DNA of 64,000 nt from Ophiocordyceps camponoti-saundersi (nom. inval.) (Eukaryota; Ascomycota; Sordariomycetes; Hypocreales; Ophiocordycipitaceae): NCBI GenBank assembly GCA_003339415.1, contig PDHQ01000128.1, positions 1 to 64,000 on the forward strand. The letters are read 5' to 3'. Under the pieces are notes generated by a model that was given only the letters and a program-made list of their open reading frames with translations, was not told the DNA's origin and did not search any database. The position numbers and the translations under genes were made by a program. Of the stretch, positions 12,713 to 24,800 are shown in pieces; the first letter of the stretch is position 1; each line of letters begins with the position of its first letter.

Positions 12713-13628
12713 TATAGCTATAATATTTCGCTTACTTTTTCTTTATTATTTTCTACTACGAGTTTATAATAATAATACGATTTGCTAATATAAGGTTTAA
12801 ACCTTCTCCGCTAGTTTTTATTATAAAAACCTATTATAAGAGGCACGATAAATATAATAATAAATAATATATTTTTTAAAGATAGCCTTATATAAGTAAG
12901 TAAGTAAGCTAGGATATATATTTTATATATATATTATATACTTATAATTACGTAGCTTACGGCTATACTTATAATTTGCTAACTAATTAACTATTAAGGA
13001 TATTTAAATATCTCTTTCTTTTATATATATATATACTAATTCCTCCTTAGTTTTATTTTTAATAAAGTTACTAATTACCTTATTTATTTAAGTTTATATT
13101 ATTACGCGTAAATAATAGTAGAAAGATATATTCGCCTTTTATAATATATATTTTAGCACTTAAAAGATTAAGTTAATAAATTCGGTAAATACTACTCGTA
13201 AGATATTTGCTTTTAATAAGCGAGCTAGTTACTTAGCTATTTATAGTATAACCCTAAGATAACCCTAGTAAAAATTATAACCTCGCTCGATTCTTTCCTT
13301 AGCTAAAGTTATACTCGCCTAAGCTCCGGTTAAGTAAGATAGGGGAAATATATAAGTAAGTTTATTATAAAAAAACTTAGCACTTATCTTAGGGCCGCTT
13401 ATAAGTAATAATTATAAGCTACCTCTTACTAAAGTTATAATCTTAGACGGATTTTAATAGAATTAGAATATTATATTAAATAAAAAATAAACTAAGTAAT
13501 TAATTTATATATCTAAGAGTTAGAATATAGGTAAGTATATTATATATATATTTATATAAACTATAAATATAGAGAGCTTAACCTCCGACTTTTAAGCTCG
13601 GAGGCCTTCCTTATATATATAATATAGA
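12713..13628. other. gene-free unique part of the unit, copy A
   Basis: RIP-degraded sequence collinear with 35,104-36,013 in copy B. CG in one copy often stands opposite TA in the other, for example CTACTACGAG (A) against CTATTATAAG (B) near 12,755/35,138. No family is recognised. Confidence 0.5.
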
Positions 13629-13789
13629 TAAATAAGATAGTAGAGGCGTTAGCTAAAAAGAGTTAATTTAATAAGCCTTAAAAAGGGGGAGTAAAAGATA
13701 ATATCTACGATAAGTCTAACCCTGCTAGTATATGCTAATTTAAACCCCTAATTAGCCTCCTCGGCGCCTACTTTTATAGGCCGCTATTA
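13629..13789 (+). repeat. left terminal direct repeat of the TRIM-like element
   Basis: Starts TAAATAAGATAG and ends near TATAGGCCGCTATT. It includes AAAAAGGGGGAGTAAAAGAT and AGTATATGCTAATTTAAACC, both found again in the right copy with transitions only. Shorter, more mutated relatives sit at 29,485-29,586 and 58,896-58,995. Confidence 0.85.
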
Positions 13790-13795
13790 AGTTTT

Positions 13796-14128
13796 TCACC
13801 TAATTTTTAGTAGTAGAAGAAGAAGAAGAAGAGGCCGGCCCGTCTCGCGATCCTCGAAAAAGTAGAAAAAAATATAGGGGCACTCCGGCCTAAATATACA
13901 CAGTAACGACGGCCGAAAACAAGGCACATAGGCTAGATAAAAGCAGAAGACAAAGGGCACTCCGGCCCGGGCACGACAACCTAAAAAATAGAAAAAAAAA
14001 AGGTATCGGCGGCGGCGAGGGCGGTATTCTTTTCTCTTAAAAGCAGTAATAGCAGCGCCGGCAGCGGCGGCGGCGGTAGTAATTATAGTCGGTAGTAGTA
14101 GTAGTAGCAGCGCTAGCAGCGGCGGCAA
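13796..14128 (-). other. 110-codon open frame in a trinucleotide-repeat core (probably not a gene)
   Basis: This is the longest uninterrupted ATG frame in the window. It starts MPPLLALLLLLLPTIITT, then an Ala run, an Arg-rich stretch and Phe/Tyr-rich segments, and ends with a Leu run. Those runs are direct translations of trinucleotide repeats on the other strand: GAA repeats at about 13,814-13,832 and GTA/GCG-type repeats at about 14,045-14,128. The N-terminus mimics a signal peptide, but low complexity is a simpler explanation. A 13-bp string GGGCACTCCGGCC occurs twice inside it (13,878-13,890 and 13,955-13,967). I would not annotate it as a protein without transcript evidence. Confidence 0.15.
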
Positions 14129-14254
14129 AGGGCGGCAAGTATTATTATCGCCTTCGTTAACGGCGGCGGTAGTAGTAGCAGCAGATATCGTGAAAAATAG
14201 ATATTATTAAGGTTAGCATTATAAGGCTATAGCCCCCCTATCTCGGTTACTAAA

Positions 14255-14416
14255 TAAATAAGATAGATAGCTATATTAGCTAAAGAGAGTTAATTTAATA
14301 GGCCTTAAAAAGGGGGAGTAAAAGATAATGTTTATAATAAGTCTAACCCTGCCGGTATATGCTAATTTAAACCCCTAATTAGCCTCCTCGGCGCCTGCCT
14401 TTATAGGCCGCTACTA
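14255..14416 (+). repeat. right terminal direct repeat of the TRIM-like element
   Basis: Matches 13,629-13,789 from TAAATAAGATAG through CGGCGCCTGCCTTTATAGGC to the GCTACTA end. Differences are mainly transitions plus a small length difference near the start. Confidence 0.85.
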
Positions 14417-14689
14417 AATATATATATATATATAAAAATAGCGGTCTTTAGAGAAAGGCTTTTAAGAATAAAGATACTAGCTTCTAAGCTAGCGATATAC
14501 TAAGTAAGATTATTCTATTATTACTAAGAAATCTAAACAAATATATATATCTTTATATTAGAGTTTTCCTTTTATATTTAATTACCCCCTTAATTATATC
14601 CTACCTACTTATAGTTATATAAATTAAAGTTAGTTCTTCCTTTCTAATACTACCCTTATAGCTACGGAGCTAGGAACTAACTAAAATAG

Positions 14690-14870
14690 TAATAAAGTAT
14701 TCTTATAAAAGTAACTTATTATAAGGTTAATAGTAGTACTAATAAAGGTATTAAAATTCCTAATACTTATAATTATAATAATAATACTACTAGGTTTATT
14801 TTATAAAGCTATACTTTAAAAAGTAAAGTTAGTAGCGCTAACTAACTAAGAGGGAGGTTTATAAAGTAAG
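14690..14870 (+). repeat. dispersed repeat, AGCGCTAACTAACTAAGAGG family
   Basis: A segment of about 150-180 bp ends in AGCGCTAACTAACTAAGAGG followed by GAGGTTTATAAAGTAAGC. Further copies lie at about 15,440-15,590, 36,290-36,465, 37,040-37,170 and, outside the duplication, 63,595-63,745. The copies share the lead-in CTACTAAGTTTATAT-like sequence. The 63.6-kb copy shows the family pre-dates the tandem duplication. Its function is unknown; it may be an LTR or MITE remnant. Confidence 0.7.
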
Positions 14871-15439
14871 CCCTTATAATATAACTTAAAATCTTCGCTA
14901 TAATATTTACTAATATATATATCGTAACTACTTAGAACTTAGATAATATCTATATATAATAAAAACTAAGGAAGTATAGTTATCCTTTACTTAAAACTAG
15001 CGTAACTTTAGATAGATAACTTATAATAAATAAGCTCTTTAATATAATAAATCGGGCTTATAAGCTAGCTAACCTTATTAAATAAGAAGTCTTCCCCTAA
15101 GCCTTATAGTTTTTCCTTTTTAATAAATAGTTTATATATATATATATACTTAGATACTTATATAAGCTACTAGTATAATATAGTATATCTTATATATACT
15201 GCTTATAAAATTAACTATATATATTAGCCCGCTCTTCTTATACTTAGCAGTTTATTTCTTTTTTAGTTTAAGCTTTTAAGGTACTAACTACTAATCGATA
15301 AACTTCTCTCTAAGTATTCCTTAAGCTAGTTAAGTAAAAATTATAATTATAGCGGCTATTATTTTTATACTTAGTATTAGAGGAAATCTAAGATACTTAG
15401 CGCTTAGTACTAAAAAAGCTATTCTTATATTTTATATAG

Positions 15440-15590
15440 CGAAAGGTAGCCTTAATAAATATAATAATATTCTTAATATAATAATTATAATTCTACTAAG
15501 TTTATATAGCAAGGCTAGGGCCTTAGAAAGTAAAGCTAATAGCGCTAACTAACTAAGAGGGAGGCTTATAAAGTAAGCTATATAATATTA
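15440..15590 (+). repeat. dispersed repeat, second copy in unit A
   Basis: Same family as 14,690-14,870, with AGCGCTAACTAACTAAGAGG at its core and the same GAGGCTTATAAAGTAAGC ending. It is about 700 bp from the first copy and in the same orientation, so the two could be terminal repeats of a lost element, although no coding motif is seen between them. Confidence 0.65.
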
Positions 15591-15784
15591 AATACTTCGG
15601 CGCTATAATAACGCCTTTATTATCTTTCCTTATTTCCCTAAATAGCTTATCGGTAATTACCTTAAAGTAAATAAAATTTAGCGTTTTTACTATAATTATA
15701 CTATTAACTACCTTACCGTATTTTTTAACGCTACTAGTTATAAGCCCGAACTACTAGTTATTTTTACCTTCGTTAATATATTTT

Positions 15785-17424
15785 CTTAAAAGTTTTACTA
15801 TAATTTAATATAAAGTAGCTAATAAACTAAATATATAAGAATAGCTCTAAGGATAATTTATTAGTATATTTTATTTCTCTTAGTATAATTAGCTAACTAG
15901 ATAATAAACTTAAAGCTAAGTTTACTAATAATCTCTTAGTTAATACTTATTATATTTACTCCGTAATAAGTAATATTCTTTCTTAGCTATTAGAAAAATA
16001 TTAATTAGTTACTATTATCCTTAGCTAAGAAGTATTTTACTTACTTAAACTTAATATTATTAAGGAATCTTATAATACCTCGTAGCCTTATACTACCCCT
16101 ATAGCCTCGTCTTAATATATATATAGCTTACCTAAGTTATAAGGACTCTTTATATAAGATCCTTCTTATCTTATAACTCCCTACTTTACTTTTTATATTC
16201 CTTATTTATTACTTTATATATTTAAATAGGTATTTAGTTTTTAAATATTTACCCTTTTTATATATTATATATAAAAGGGTATCGCGATAATAAGTATACT
16301 CCTTTTTAGGATCCCTCGATACTAGTATCGGATAGCCTATTTAATAAATATATTTTTAATCTTATTAGTATAATCGCGCTTATTAAAGCGCTATTATTAT
16401 AAAAAGTAACGAATAAGTATAATAATTTTATACCTATAATAATAAAAAAGCTAACTTAGCTACCGAGCTATAAGGATAAAGAAGAAGAGGCTTCTTAATT
16501 TTACGGGAGTAACGGGCACTCCTACTTATATATATATATAGCCCTCGTAGAGAAAACTATTTTAAGGAAGTATATAAGACTATCTAGTCCGTATAAGCTT
16601 ATAGGGACCTGCTAAGTTATATAGGCCGGTTAAGATTATAAGGTTTAGAAAGGTTATTTAATCTTACTTACCTAATTTAATAAATCTAATTAATTAATAT
16701 TCGCTTAGCTAGAAAGGGCTAAAGGACCTAAAAAAGGTTAGATTTATACTTATAAAAAGTGGTCGATTTCCTACTTTTAGTAAGAAGACCTAAGGTAGCT
16801 ATAAGCCCTTTTATATAAAGTTAGTTACCGTAAGTATATTCGGACCTAGTAAAGTAAAGCTACCTGCTACGAATTCCTTCCTCCCTTAGCCCCTTTAATT
16901 TTATATTTTTTAAATTTCTAGGAATTATATAGAATTACCCCTTTATCTTTTTTTCCCTTTTTTTTTCTTTTTCCTTTTTTTAAAAGTATCCTTTTAACCC
17001 CGCTAAACTAGCTTAGTTATATAAGTGCCTACTAAGTTTATCCTTAATAGTAAGCTTTATTTATAATTACTTTTTAGCCTAATTACTTTTATAATAAGAG
17101 AAATCTTAAATTATTTTATAGCTCCTTTTTAAAGGATTTATAATTATACTAGGAAGCTTATTTATAAACTTATTACTCGGATAGCTTTAAAATAACTCCT
17201 TAAATCTTATAATACTATTATAAGTTCTTATTATTAAATTTTATTTATAAAATATCTTTATAAAATATACTATAACTTAATTTTTTATTATAAGCTATTA
17301 AGTATATAGTTTTACTTATTATAGCGTTTAACCTTATAGGAAATTTACTTAAGTAATATTTCTATATTTCTAAAATTTAGCTAAATACTACGCTAATATT
17401 TAGTACTAATATTAAAGTTATAAA
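15785..17424 (+). repeat. composite older repeat R2, first copy in unit A
   Basis: 15,785-16,060 matches 25,135-25,395 (shared GTAGCTAATAAACT and TTAGCTATTAGAAAAA). 17,050-17,424 matches 25,440-25,632 and, more fully, 52,440-52,826 in copy B (shared AGAGAAATCTTAAATTAT and GGATAGCTTTAAA). Both copies lead into a degenerate 36-bp array, so R2 plus array moved or duplicated together before the 24-kb duplication. No gene is recognised within it. Confidence 0.55.
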
Positions 17425-17825
17425 AACTTATTAACTACTCCTCTTATAAACTATAAGATAAGCTAAGTAACTGCTTTTTTTCTCCCTTAAAATTAAACTT
17501 ACTAACTACTTTTCTTTCTCCTAGGTATAAACTTATTCTTATTTATTACTTTTCTTATCCCTAAAAAGATAAACTTATTTACTTTATTCTTATTTCCTAA
17601 AAGATAAACCCTTTTACTTATAAACCTATTTACTCCTTTTCCTATCCCTTATTAAATAAACTTATTTACTTATAAACTTACCTACTCCTTTTCTTATTCC
17701 CTAAGCTATAAACTTATTTATTACTATTTTTATTCCCTAAGAGATAAACTCCCTAATTACTCTTATCCTTTTTAAGATAAACTTATTTATTATACTCCTT
17801 ATCCCCTAAGGGTTAGGTTAAAAGC
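17425..17825 (+). repeat. degenerate 36-bp-type array, unit A
   Basis: Diverged relatives of the main minisatellite unit: repeated GATAAACTTATTTACT and TTCTTATTCCCTAA elements with irregular spacing and frequent loss of the palindrome. It is collinear with 39,024-39,420. Greater divergence than in the 7.7-kb array suggests an older satellite that no longer homogenises. Confidence 0.7.
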
Positions 17826-18049
17826 GATATTTATATAAACCCCCCCCTTTAACTCTTTATCTTTATAGCGAAAGTAAAATTAGCCCTTAGCTTTTTAGGC
17901 TATTTTATTATTAGCCTTCGCTTTAGCTTTTATTTTAAGCCTTAACTTTACTATTATAATCGCCTCTTTTAAAAAGGAATAAACCTTTTTATTTAAATTA
18001 GATCTTCTATTAACTAATAAAATATTTTAAAGTAAATATCTTAGCGAAA

Positions 18050-18600
18050 TCGGAGCTAATAAACTAGTTATTAATATAATACTTTAGCGGGGGAAGAAGG
18101 ATACCCTAAGTAAGCGTAGTAAATACCTAAAAGGCGTAACTTTTTATATAACTAAAGTTTTTAACTAATATAAGAAGGGATCTTTAGCTATAAGGGGAAG
18201 AGCTATATAGTAATTCTTTATAAGGAAAATAATAAGGAGTTAGTTCTCTATATAAAGATAAGAGAAAAAAGTAATATAAAGGTAGAAACTATTTAATTAA
18301 ATACTAAAAACTTCGAAAAAAGTATTTAAATTAGTAATTTATAATATAAAAGTATAAAGTTTAAAATAAAGTTATAATTCTATTTAGTAAAGTTTTTACT
18401 ATAAGTCCTCTCTAAAACTTAACTTATAATATATAACTTTTATTATAGCTTTAAAAATAAAGTTAAGAGCTAATTATTTACTTAATTTATCCTTTTTTAA
18501 AGGAAACTAATTTATATTATATACTTAGTTATAGCCCCTATCTTAGCTTAACTACCTTTATATATTAACCCTTAGCAGCTTTTAGGAAAAGAAGAAAGGG
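18050..18600 (+). repeat. repeat family R3, copy 1 in unit A
   Basis: A segment of about 550 bp containing AGTAAATAC, GGGGAAGAGCTATATAGTAA, TTAATTAAATACT and TTCTATTTAGTAAAGTTTT. Relatives lie at 25,632-25,870, 25,890-26,240 and 26,560-27,140 within unit A, each with its own truncation. The order of sub-blocks is conserved, which suggests an ancestral gene or element present in several copies, but no protein family could be read after allowing for RIP. Confidence 0.6.
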
Positions 18601-18857
18601 TTTAGAAACTATTTAATTAAACTTTTTATAAGTTCTTAATAATTCCCTAGCTAAGGTAAGCGCTTATATTTTTTTCGGTATCCCTATCTCCGCCGCTAAA
18701 CTCCTCCTTAAGCGCGTGCTATAATAATAAGTAATTAGCCCTTTTTCTTAGTAATAACTAACTTTTTCTTATAACTTAAATAAGGTACGTATAAGCGTGA
18801 TAAAATAAAAGCGGAAAGGACTCTTAATAAAGGAAATAATAAAGGAAACTCTAATTA

Positions 18858-18862
18858 CTTCT
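18858..18862. other. empty target site of the Copia insertion
   Basis: CTTCT occurs once here, between AATTA and CCTTAGGG. In copy B the same flanks are separated by the 7,281-bp Copia element with CTTCT on both sides (40,451-40,455 and 47,737-47,741). This fixes the insertion point and shows that B was the target after duplication. Confidence 0.95.
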
Positions 18863-19931
18863 CCTTAGGGTTTAACCTTTAGATTTATTAACTTTAGCGT
18901 TCGCGCTAACTGCCCGCTAGTAATATATCTTTCTTAGGTCCTTTCTCTCGCTCCTATTATTACTTAATTAAATAGTTATTAATAGCCTTATCGATCTTAG
19001 CTTATATATTAGGGTATATAAGCCTTAGAGGCTATAAGCTAATAAAAGAACTAGTTTTCGGGATTATTAGGATTATTTTTAGTTTTTAAAGCTAGTCTCT
19101 AATAAGTGCGCGTCCGGTATATATTATAATAAATCCGGCTATATTAAGTATAATATACCTTCCTTATTATATAAATCCGTAACTTTTAGTTTAAGTTATA
19201 TAATTCTTATAACGCTTAACCCCTCTAATTTTAAAGCTAAGTAAGTTTAGATTAATTAGTTTTTAGCTTATACTTATAGCTATAAGTCCTTCGCTAAGCT
19301 AGATTATAAGGTTTTTACCTAAGGTAAAATAAGTAAAGCGTATTAATTTTAGTATTCTTATATTTTTTTCCTCCCCTTTTTTTTAAGGGCCGTCTTCTAT
19401 AATATAAAGTTTTTAATTAAATAGTCGCGCTTCTTTAACTTCTTTATCTTTACGCTACGCCTTAGAGAGAAAGCTAGCTATATTAAGGCTAAGTTTAATC
19501 TTACGGGTATTTTCTTCCTTATAGTAAGTTTCTTAAGCTATAATATACCTATTAATTCCTAAAAGATTATTTTCTTTATCCTAGTTATTTCCTCTTTAGT
19601 TATAACGGTATTAGGCGCCTTAATCGCCTTATCTTCCTTCCTCGTATTTTTTATAGCGCTTATCTCTTATCTAAGTCCTTCTAAAGTTAGGGGGTCTTTA
19701 AATCTAAAAGAAGATAAAAAGCTAGATATCGGAACTATTTAATTATTAGTTAGGCTTTTTATAGTCTTATTTTTAAGAAGGTCCTTATTATTTTCCTCCC
19801 TAACCTCTTCCTTATTTAAAGCCTTATTATCCCTAGCCCCTTCGCCCTTATTAAAGTTATTAATATTAATCCCTTATAGTTCTTCCTAATCTCCCTAAAA
19901 CTATCTTCTAACTTTAATAGCGCCTAAGTAT
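18863..19931. other. gene-free segment between the empty Copia site and the first 1.87-kb element
   Basis: RIP-degraded sequence collinear with 47,742-48,811 in copy B. Several GC-containing islands survive, such as GGCCGTCTTCTATAA near 19,388, but no frame has support. Confidence 0.5.
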
Positions 19932-19945
19932 AATACTATAATATA

Positions 19946-21822
19946 ATAATAATAATAATAATATTTATACGCTAGTATGCCTAATATATAGCTTAGAACT
20001 ATCTTATATATATTCTAGGAGTAGGAAAAACCGGAGAACTCGGAGTAAAACCCTCCCCTTAAGCGTTACCTTAGTTTAGGGCTAGACTAGGTCTATACCC
20101 GGCACTTTATACCTTAAATAAGTCTAGTAATAATAAGTAATTAAGAAGCCGATACTTCCTCTAAAGCGGAGTCCGCGGTAGTAAGAGTATATATAGGCTA
20201 AGTCCGGTACGGAGTCCGTATAGCTACTTATCTTCTTAAGCGTTATCGTTACTATAAACCGAATCTCTACGCTTAATTATAGCGTCCTAAATAATCCGTT
20301 TAATTAAAGCTTTATTAATATAATTAAGGAATATATAAAGGTTTTACTAGCTTATAACGGACCCTATAATAGCTAATCTTAAAGGGCGGCCTAATTATTA
20401 TAGCGGAGCTATAGATAAGTTTAGAGAGGGGGTCGGAGGCGGAGCTACTATATTCGCTTTTTAGCGTTTCCGCCCCGGCTACTATTAGACTCCGGTTAGC
20501 GCTAAAGGGGGAGGAGGGGCGGTATATATAGAGTTCCGATCCGTAAATCTCCGGGGTTAGGAAATATAAGTATCTTTTGCCCGGTCCTACGCCGCTCTTA
20601 TCTTAGGGTAAAGTTAACTTTACCTAAAGTAAGTCCCTTAATAAAAAGGGTAATAGTGCGGTCTTTTTCCGTACGCTATAAGGTAAGCTAACTCGCCCTC
20701 CGTATACGGAGAGGCGGAGTACTAGCTATATTATAGCTTCGTTATATAATATTTAGCGATATATCTAAGCTAGTAATACTTAAAGTATTACTAAGGTTAG
20801 ACCTTTAGTATATAAAGTTCCGTATTAAAGATCTCCGCTTATATTATTATATCTTTATTATAAATCTAGTTTATATCCGCTATATTATTAATAATAACTA
20901 TAAGGGAACTTCGCTAAGTCCCTAAATAATATTTCTTTATATATAGTTATATTATTAAAACTTTATTTAAAAACTCGATTTTTTTCTAAAAAGCCTTTTT
21001 ATTATTTTACTATAAGGCCCGCGCCGGTACCTTTTTTATAATAAAAGTATAACCTCCGCTAGTTAGGCGTGCCTTTTTTTTAAAAGCGGTATAAAGCTAC
21101 CTTAAATCGGACTAAAGCTTATAAATAGTATCTTAGAAAACTATTATAACGTTACCGCTAGGTAATTTCCTTATTATAAGAGCTTAGCTTTACTTGCGAA
21201 GTTTATAGTTAATACTTATTATAGTTACCTCGGGGCCTCGGACTTAGAATAGCGTAGCGATAAAGTTAGAGCGAATTATAAGCTAACGCTTATATCGCTT
21301 AGGAACTTACTTCTTAATAGTCTTTTTTAGCGCTTTAGCCGTAACCGTAGCTTATATCGAAGGAGTTCCGCTCCCTCTAAAGCTATAAAAAAGAGAGGAA
21401 ACTATAGCTATAATAGCCGAGGAAATATTACTAACTAATAGAGTTAGAGTAAGGGGGGTATCTCCCCGGACCCTCTCGGACTCCGCTACTTATTTAATAA
21501 TTACCTATACGGAGACTAAGGCGTCCCCTAAAATAATCTTACTAATACTCGCCTTAGCTTCTAATAAGGTAAAAAGTATAGTAAACTTTTAGGTCTAAGT
21601 TTACTACGATTCGGAGTAAAGCTATATTCCGAGTAAAAAATTTTCGCGGTTACGATTAACTTATATAGCGTTACCCTCCCCCCCGGAGTCGCTTTAGGCG
21701 CGGCTTAAGGCTATCGCTACGGGGTAACGGAAGGAGCGGAGTCCGCTTATAATATAAGAATAAGGGGTCTATATCCGCGTCGCTATAAGCGCGGAGTTCG
21801 TAGAATATATAAAAGTTTAATA
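19946..21822 (-). mobile_element. 1.87-kb element with (TAA)n end, copy 1
   Basis: A 1,877-bp insertion present in copy A and absent from copy B, flanked by an exact 14-bp duplication AATACTATAATATA (19,932-19,945 and 21,823-21,836). The single empty site in copy B is at 48,812-48,825. The left end is a (TAA)n run followed by TTATACGCTAGTATGCC. No terminal inverted repeats are seen. Target duplications of 13-14 bp plus a simple-repeat tail fit target-primed insertion of a non-LTR (LINE- or SINE-like) element whose 3' end is on the left, i.e. minus orientation. Several frames stay open if TAA and TAG are read as mutated Gln codons, but no reverse transcriptase motif was found. Confidence 0.8.
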
Positions 21823-21836
21823 AATACTATAATATA

Positions 21837-24800
21837 GCTTTTTATTATAAAGTTATTAGTAAAGGTTTTAAGCGTAATAGTTCGGTATCTTCTAAGGATC
21901 TAGTAGTAGGGGATAGTAGCCTTAAGGTATAAGCTTTTAAGTATCGTTAAGCTTACTTTTAGCTTTATTAAAAGATCTTCGCCGCCCTCTTAGTTTTTTA
22001 GTTTAAATTTATAATTATTTCCTAAAAAGTTAAACTATTTTAACTTTTAAATACCTAGTTTATTCGCCTTAATAGTATATAAGTTATTAGTTATTTAAGC
22101 GATTAATTTATTATAATTATTATTATCGCTATCTTTAGTTTATATAGCCTAATCTCGTAAGAAAATATAAGAATTTAGGGGGGTTTTAAGATCTTCTCTA
22201 AACTATTTAACGCTTAATCCTCGCTTATTCGATAAGCTATTAATATATATATTAAGTTTAAAACCGATAAAGCTATAGGCTTAATATTATAGTATAGAAA
22301 AGGCTAGGTATTTATATTTATACGCTTTTTTTTATCGCGTCCTAAGAATAACGATAAAATTAAAAAGGCAGTTTTTTTAAAACTTACTTAAGATATCTTT
22401 TTATATAGCTATTACTTTTTTTAATTAAGGTACTTACCCCGGCTTTATTAAGTTAAAAAAATAAAGTACTTAGGCTTACTAATTTTAAAAAAAGCTACCT
22501 TAATAATACTTAATACTAATCTTATCCGCTTTAAAATTAACTATACTACTTAGAAAAGGGTAACTATTTACTTCCTACCTTAAGTTAAACTTAAGTATAA
22601 TATAATAAAGTTTTTTTTAAAATAATATATTAGTAATTTTATTTATAATAATAAGTATCGTAATTACTATAAGAATCGTAAATAAGTGCACTTTATCTTA
22701 AATTCCCTTATTTAAAATTTTTATTATAGCTCTTAGCTTAAAGCTAGTTACTTATAATTATCTCTATACTTTAAAAATAAAACGCCTTATATTATTTACG
22801 TAGCTACTTTAATTTTAGATATTATTAAATAAGATAATATTAGCGATCTCCTTACTAGCTTAAAATATATATAAGTATTTAATTATATTTATAAAAAGCT
22901 TAACGCGTTCTTTTAGCTAAATTATTTATCTTATAAACTAAGGGGGCTATTTATACTTAAGGGTTTATATAAGCTTAGGAGTTACCGCTAAGAAAGGGAG
23001 ATTAGGCGATATAAGCCTTATTATTACTTTACTATAAAGTATTACCGTAATAGTAAACTTATTATTTTATTCGCTAAAAAATAGCTATTTTAGTTTAAAG
23101 TTTACTTCCTTACTAAGCTTATAATTTAAGTTTATTAAATTTATAATATATTTTAGTTATAATAATAATACGCTAAGTATAGCTTAGTTATTAAATAAAT
23201 AGTTAGTTTAAAGGAAAAAAAGAGTGCGCGTAGGAAAAAAGGAAAAATATATCGCTTTATTTTATTATTATTTACTACCTTAGTTCTTAAGCTTACTACT
23301 TTATATTTAGGGCTCCTTTTTAATTAGGAAGGAATAGTTATTAGCTTACTATTTATATCGCCCTTATCCTCTCTCTTTTTTTTTTTCTTTTTTTACTTAC
23401 TTAACTTAAACGCGTTAATAGTAATAAGAATCTTTAATCGCGATAGCGCTTAAGTTAACGGAAAAGGAGATAATTAAGGAGAAAAAGAAACGTCTCTTTA
23501 ATATTTATAACCTTATCTTATATAAGTTAGATACCGAAAATATAAGCGTCCTATTAAGCTTAAGCTAGTAAGGCCGTATAGCGCTAAAAACTCTTCTTTA
23601 CTTTAAATATATATATATAAGTATTTTAATTAAATAATTCTAGATATTAAAACTAATTTTCTTTACCTAAATTTACGCTTACTTTAAGATTTAGTATAAA
23701 GGAGGCGTTAATATTAGGCACTTTAGCGTTCTTATATTTATTAAGATAGCTTTTTACGAGAAAGTTTCTTAGGAAGCCTTAGCTTTTATTAAAATAGAAA
23801 TAAGTATTATATCTCCTTTTAAGTTTTTTCTTTATTATTTTATTAAGGCTAGAAAGAGAGAGTATTAGGAGAAGACGCTAGGGGAACCCTAAGTTACTTA
23901 TATCCCGACTAAGATCGCGTACCTAGAGGGCTCTTTCTTTAATTATTTAATTTAAGGGAAACGCCCTAAATACTATAAAGCTCTTCTTATCTTAATTTTT
24001 AGTTAATATAACCTAAGATTATATACTTATTATTTATAATTATAGATAATAACTATTACTTACTATAAGGAATATATATTAATATTATTTTATAAGTATA
24101 TTTCGATATATAGCTAAGGGGGTTATAGTTATTTTAATTATATTTAAAATAAGACTAAGGCGGCTACTTATAATTAGCGTTAGCACTCTAAGTACGCTTA
24201 TAAGGTAAAGATTAATAAAGCTTTATAGATAATAAGTTACTTTATTAATAGCTAGGATATTTTTACTAACTCCGTTATATATAAGGACTATCTAAATCCT
24301 TAAGTTACGCTTTACTTAATTAAGGATATATTAAATCCGTTCCTAGATAATAATCTAAAGCTTAGAGAGGGTAATAAGTAGCTTAATATTAAGGAGCGGG
24401 CTTAAAAAGTCCTAGAATTAAAATAAAGTAATTTATTATAAGTATAAGGGTTCGGTAAAGAAGTTAAAATAAAGAAAAGTTATCGTACTTTTATTTAAGT
24501 ATATTATCTAAACTAAAATACCTTCCCCTTCCTTCTTATAAATATTAAATAAGAAAGGTTACGGGTATTTAAAGCTTATATAATAACCGTAAGATAGCTT
24601 TAATATAAAAGGCTTTCTCTACTTTAGTAATCTAAGGGAGCTAAACCTTAAAGGTAGTTTTTTTAGCTTAGTCTAAGTATCGAGAAGACCGTCCCTAATA
24701 ATTACTTTATTAGTTCGGTTACTAGGAGATATATAACTCCTTAAAACTATTTAATTAAAGGTTTTAGTGCTTAAAACCTAATTTTTATTTATTTCGGCGT

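Larger units (their letters stand above)
13629..14416. mobile_element. 788-bp element with terminal direct repeats (TRIM-like), copy A only
   Basis: Two same-orientation repeats of about 161 bp (13,629-13,789 and 14,255-14,416) flank a core of about 465 bp. Copy B has only an AT dinucleotide run at this site (about 36,010), so the element inserted into A after the duplication, or was lost from B. The core is GC-rich and retains many CpA and TpG sites, so it has escaped most RIP. The layout resembles a terminal-repeat retrotransposon in miniature. No protein domain, primer-binding site or clear target duplication is seen in the AT-rich flanks. Confidence 0.65.

Noticed and set aside
13796..14128. 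110-codon ORF with a signal-peptide-like start as a secreted protein gene
   Set aside because: It is a translation of GAA, GTA and GCG trinucleotide repeats, has runs of Leu, Ala and Arg, and lies across the core and edge of a short repeat element.
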